In this document: one piece after another, positions 5,804 to 6,870 of the stretch
How the letters are laid out: the number at the start of each line of letters is the position of its first letter
How positions within the stretch are numbered: the first letter of the stretch is position 1
Source: Pseudomonadota bacterium
GTDB taxonomy: Bacteria; Pseudomonadota; Gammaproteobacteria; Xanthomonadales; Xanthomonadaceae
Direction of reading: 5' to 3'
Length of the DNA: 6,870 nucleotides
Assembly (NCBI GenBank): GCA_023425225.1
Contig: JAFADB010000059.1
Location: forward strand, 1-6,870
The notes under the pieces: generated by a model
Seen by the model: only the letters and a program-made list of their open reading frames with translations
What the model was told of the DNA's origin: nothing
Databases searched by the model: none
Program-made: the position numbers and the translations under genes

Positions 5804-6553
5804 ATGGCGCGCCGCACTCCCGCTTCACCCCCGGCTGCCCGCACGGAGACCGCCGAACAGCGGCTGGCCCGGCGGCTGCGATGGCACCAGGCGCTGCACG
5901 ATCCGGCGCGCGATCCGCGCAACCGCCTGCACTGGCTGCAGGAGGTGCGCCGCTGGCAGGCGGCGCGGCTTGAGCACAGCTTCGAGCATTTCCTGGAGGA
6001 CCCGCGCCGGCGGCCGGCGGCGATGTTCTTCCTGCAGGACGTCTACGGCGACCGCGACTTCAGCCGCCGCGACGCGGACCTGCTGAAGGTGCTGCCGACC
6101 ATGCGCAAGCTGATGCCGCCATGGCTGCTGGCGACGGTGGCCGACGGTATCGAGCTGGCCGCGCTCACCCACGCGCTGGACCTGCGCATGGCCGCGGCCT
6201 TGCGCCGGATCGCACCGCGACGGCGGCGCCTGGATGCGGCGCTGTACGCACAGGCCTATCGCCAGACCGGCCTGCCGCGGCTGCGCGCCAGGCAGATCGC
6301 GCTGATCGGCCGGGTGGGCGCCGGGCTGGCCGACGCGGTGCAGGCGCCGGGCGTACGCCAGTTGCTCAGGCTTGCGCGGGTGCCGGCGCGGATCGCCGGC
6401 GTGGCCGAGCTGCAGGGGTTCCTGGAGCGGGGCTTCGAGGCGTTCTCGCAGCTTGGCGATGCGCAGGCCTTCCTGGCCGACATCGATTCCACCGAACGGC
6501 GGATCTCGCGGCGCCTGTTCGCCGGCGACGCCGACGCGCTGGACCTGGACTGA
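5804..6553 (+). CDS. Conserved helical protein of unknown function (FFL-x-D/E-x-Y motif family)
   Basis: The 249-residue product has no signal peptide or membrane helix and is predicted mostly helical and basic, so it is probably cytoplasmic. Its most distinctive block is FFLQDVYGDRDFSRRDADLLKVLPTMRKLMP (about 75-105). This resembles proteobacterial proteins annotated as hypothetical or as 'FFLEE motif protein'; I recall this from family appearance and cannot verify it. A second conserved-looking stretch is YRQTGLPRLRARQIALIGRVGAGLADAV (about 152-179). The N-terminal ~20 residues are low-complexity. Start: ATG at 5804 (MARRTPASPP), although its ribosome-binding site is weak; a GTG at 5753 would add 17 residues that look non-conserved. 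It is divergent from the phasin gene and convergent with the PHA-system gene, from which it is separated by 33 bases. A link to PHA granules is suggested only by neighbours. Confidence 0.72.
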   Translation: MARRTPASPPAARTETAEQRLARRLRWHQALHDPARDPRNRLHWLQEVRRWQAARLEHSFEHFLEDPRRRPAAMFFLQDVYGDRDFSRRDADLLKVLPTMRKLMPPWLLATVADGIELAALTHALDLRMAAALRRIAPRRRRLDAALYAQAYRQTGLPRLRARQIALIGRVGAGLADAVQAPGVRQLLRLARVPARIAGVAELQGFLERGFEAFSQLGDAQAFLADIDSTERRISRRLFAGDADALDLD

Positions 6554-6558
6554 GGGCG

Positions 6559-6575
6559 CCGGCGCGGGTTGCCGG
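6559..6575. terminator. Weak stem-loop between convergent genes
   Basis: CCGGC and GCCGG form a 5-bp GC stem with a 7-base loop in the 33-base gap between the convergent stops at 6553 and 6587. There is no T-tract, so termination here is only a possibility. Confidence 0.2.
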
Positions 6576-6586
6576 GGAGCGCGTGC

Positions 6587-6862
6587 TCAGCCCAGCTTGT
6601 CGGCCAGCACGCGGCGGATCTCGCTTTCGACCGTGCCCTTCATCGCCGACAGCAGGAACCCCAGTTCCGCGGTGACGCGCACCTGGCTGGGCAGCAGGGC
6701 GATCGCCCCGTCCACGCCGGCACGTTCGAAACGCAGGTTGTCGCCTTCCCAGTGCGAGTCGATGCCGAAGCGCTCCTTCAGCGTATCGGCGGCCTGCTGC
6801 ATCGCCTTGCGCGCCTGTTCGGGCGTCTTGTTGTGCGAGTGGACGATATCGATGCTGGACAT
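6587..6862 (-). CDS. Polyhydroxyalkanoic acid system family protein
   Basis: The 91-residue protein matches the small PHA-system family (PHA_gran_rgn type), which is found beside PHA granule genes but has no proven biochemical role. Characteristic features are the start SIDIVHSHNKTPEQARKAMQQAAD, the central WEGDNLRFERAGVDGAIALLPSQVRVTAELGFLL, and the ending MKGTVESEIRRVLADKLG. The whole domain is present at the usual length of about 90 residues, with no signal peptide or membrane segment. The ATG at 6862 lies eight bases from the window edge, so its ribosome-binding site cannot be fully seen. It converges with the unknown gene ending at 6553 and shares its strand with the phasin gene about 0.9 kb further on, consistent with a scattered PHA granule neighbourhood. 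Confidence 0.9.
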   Translation of the reverse strand: MSSIDIVHSHNKTPEQARKAMQQAADTLKERFGIDSHWEGDNLRFERAGVDGAIALLPSQVRVTAELGFLLSAMKGTVESEIRRVLADKLG

Positions 6863-6870
6863 GCGCTCGG

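Overview
This window looks like chromosome from a high-GC gammaproteobacterium, most likely of the Lysobacteraceae/Xanthomonadaceae (Lysobacter, Luteimonas, Xanthomonas or Stenotrophomonas type). The evidence is the strong G/C bias at third codon positions, a five-step (HutF-type) histidine-degradation locus controlled by HutC, polyhydroxyalkanoate (PHA) granule protein genes near a membrane-anchored Mrr-like protein, and a GTAG-type palindromic repeat of the kind common in this family. The family assignment is inference; no rRNA or other phylogenetic marker is present.

Left half (1-3734): histidine utilization. On the minus strand, hutI (imidazolonepropionase) is followed by hutH (histidine ammonia-lyase), which runs off the left edge. 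Divergently on the plus strand, hutF (formimidoylglutamate deiminase) overlaps hutC (GntR/HutC-type repressor) by the four bases ATGA. The 80-base gap between hutI and hutF holds a near-perfect palindrome, TTGTCTATACAA, containing the core GTNTANAC expected for HutC-subfamily regulators. One operator therefore probably controls both arms, including hutC itself. HutH makes urocanate (the usual HutC inducer), HutI makes formiminoglutamate, and HutF deiminates it to formylglutamate. HutU and HutG, needed to complete the route to glutamate, are not in the window and probably lie beyond the left edge, next to hutH.

Middle (3735-5072): after hutC come a small stem-loop and a 79-base imperfect palindrome resembling a pair of inverted REP elements. 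Convergent to hutC is a gene for a two-helix membrane protein with a degenerate Mrr-like nuclease domain and an uncharacterised C-terminal domain. Upstream of that gene is a 63-base segment bounded by perfect 13-base inverted repeats that no gene explains.

Right part (5073-6870): a phasin with a lysine/alanine/proline-rich histone-like tail (minus), a conserved helical protein of unknown function (plus), and a small PHA-system protein (minus). The two PHA-related genes flank the unknown gene, so it may share their context, but nothing in the sequence proves this.

Most of the window is ordinary core or niche metabolism. The best candidates for a second look are the membrane nuclease-like protein, the two palindromic intergenic elements and the shared hut operator.
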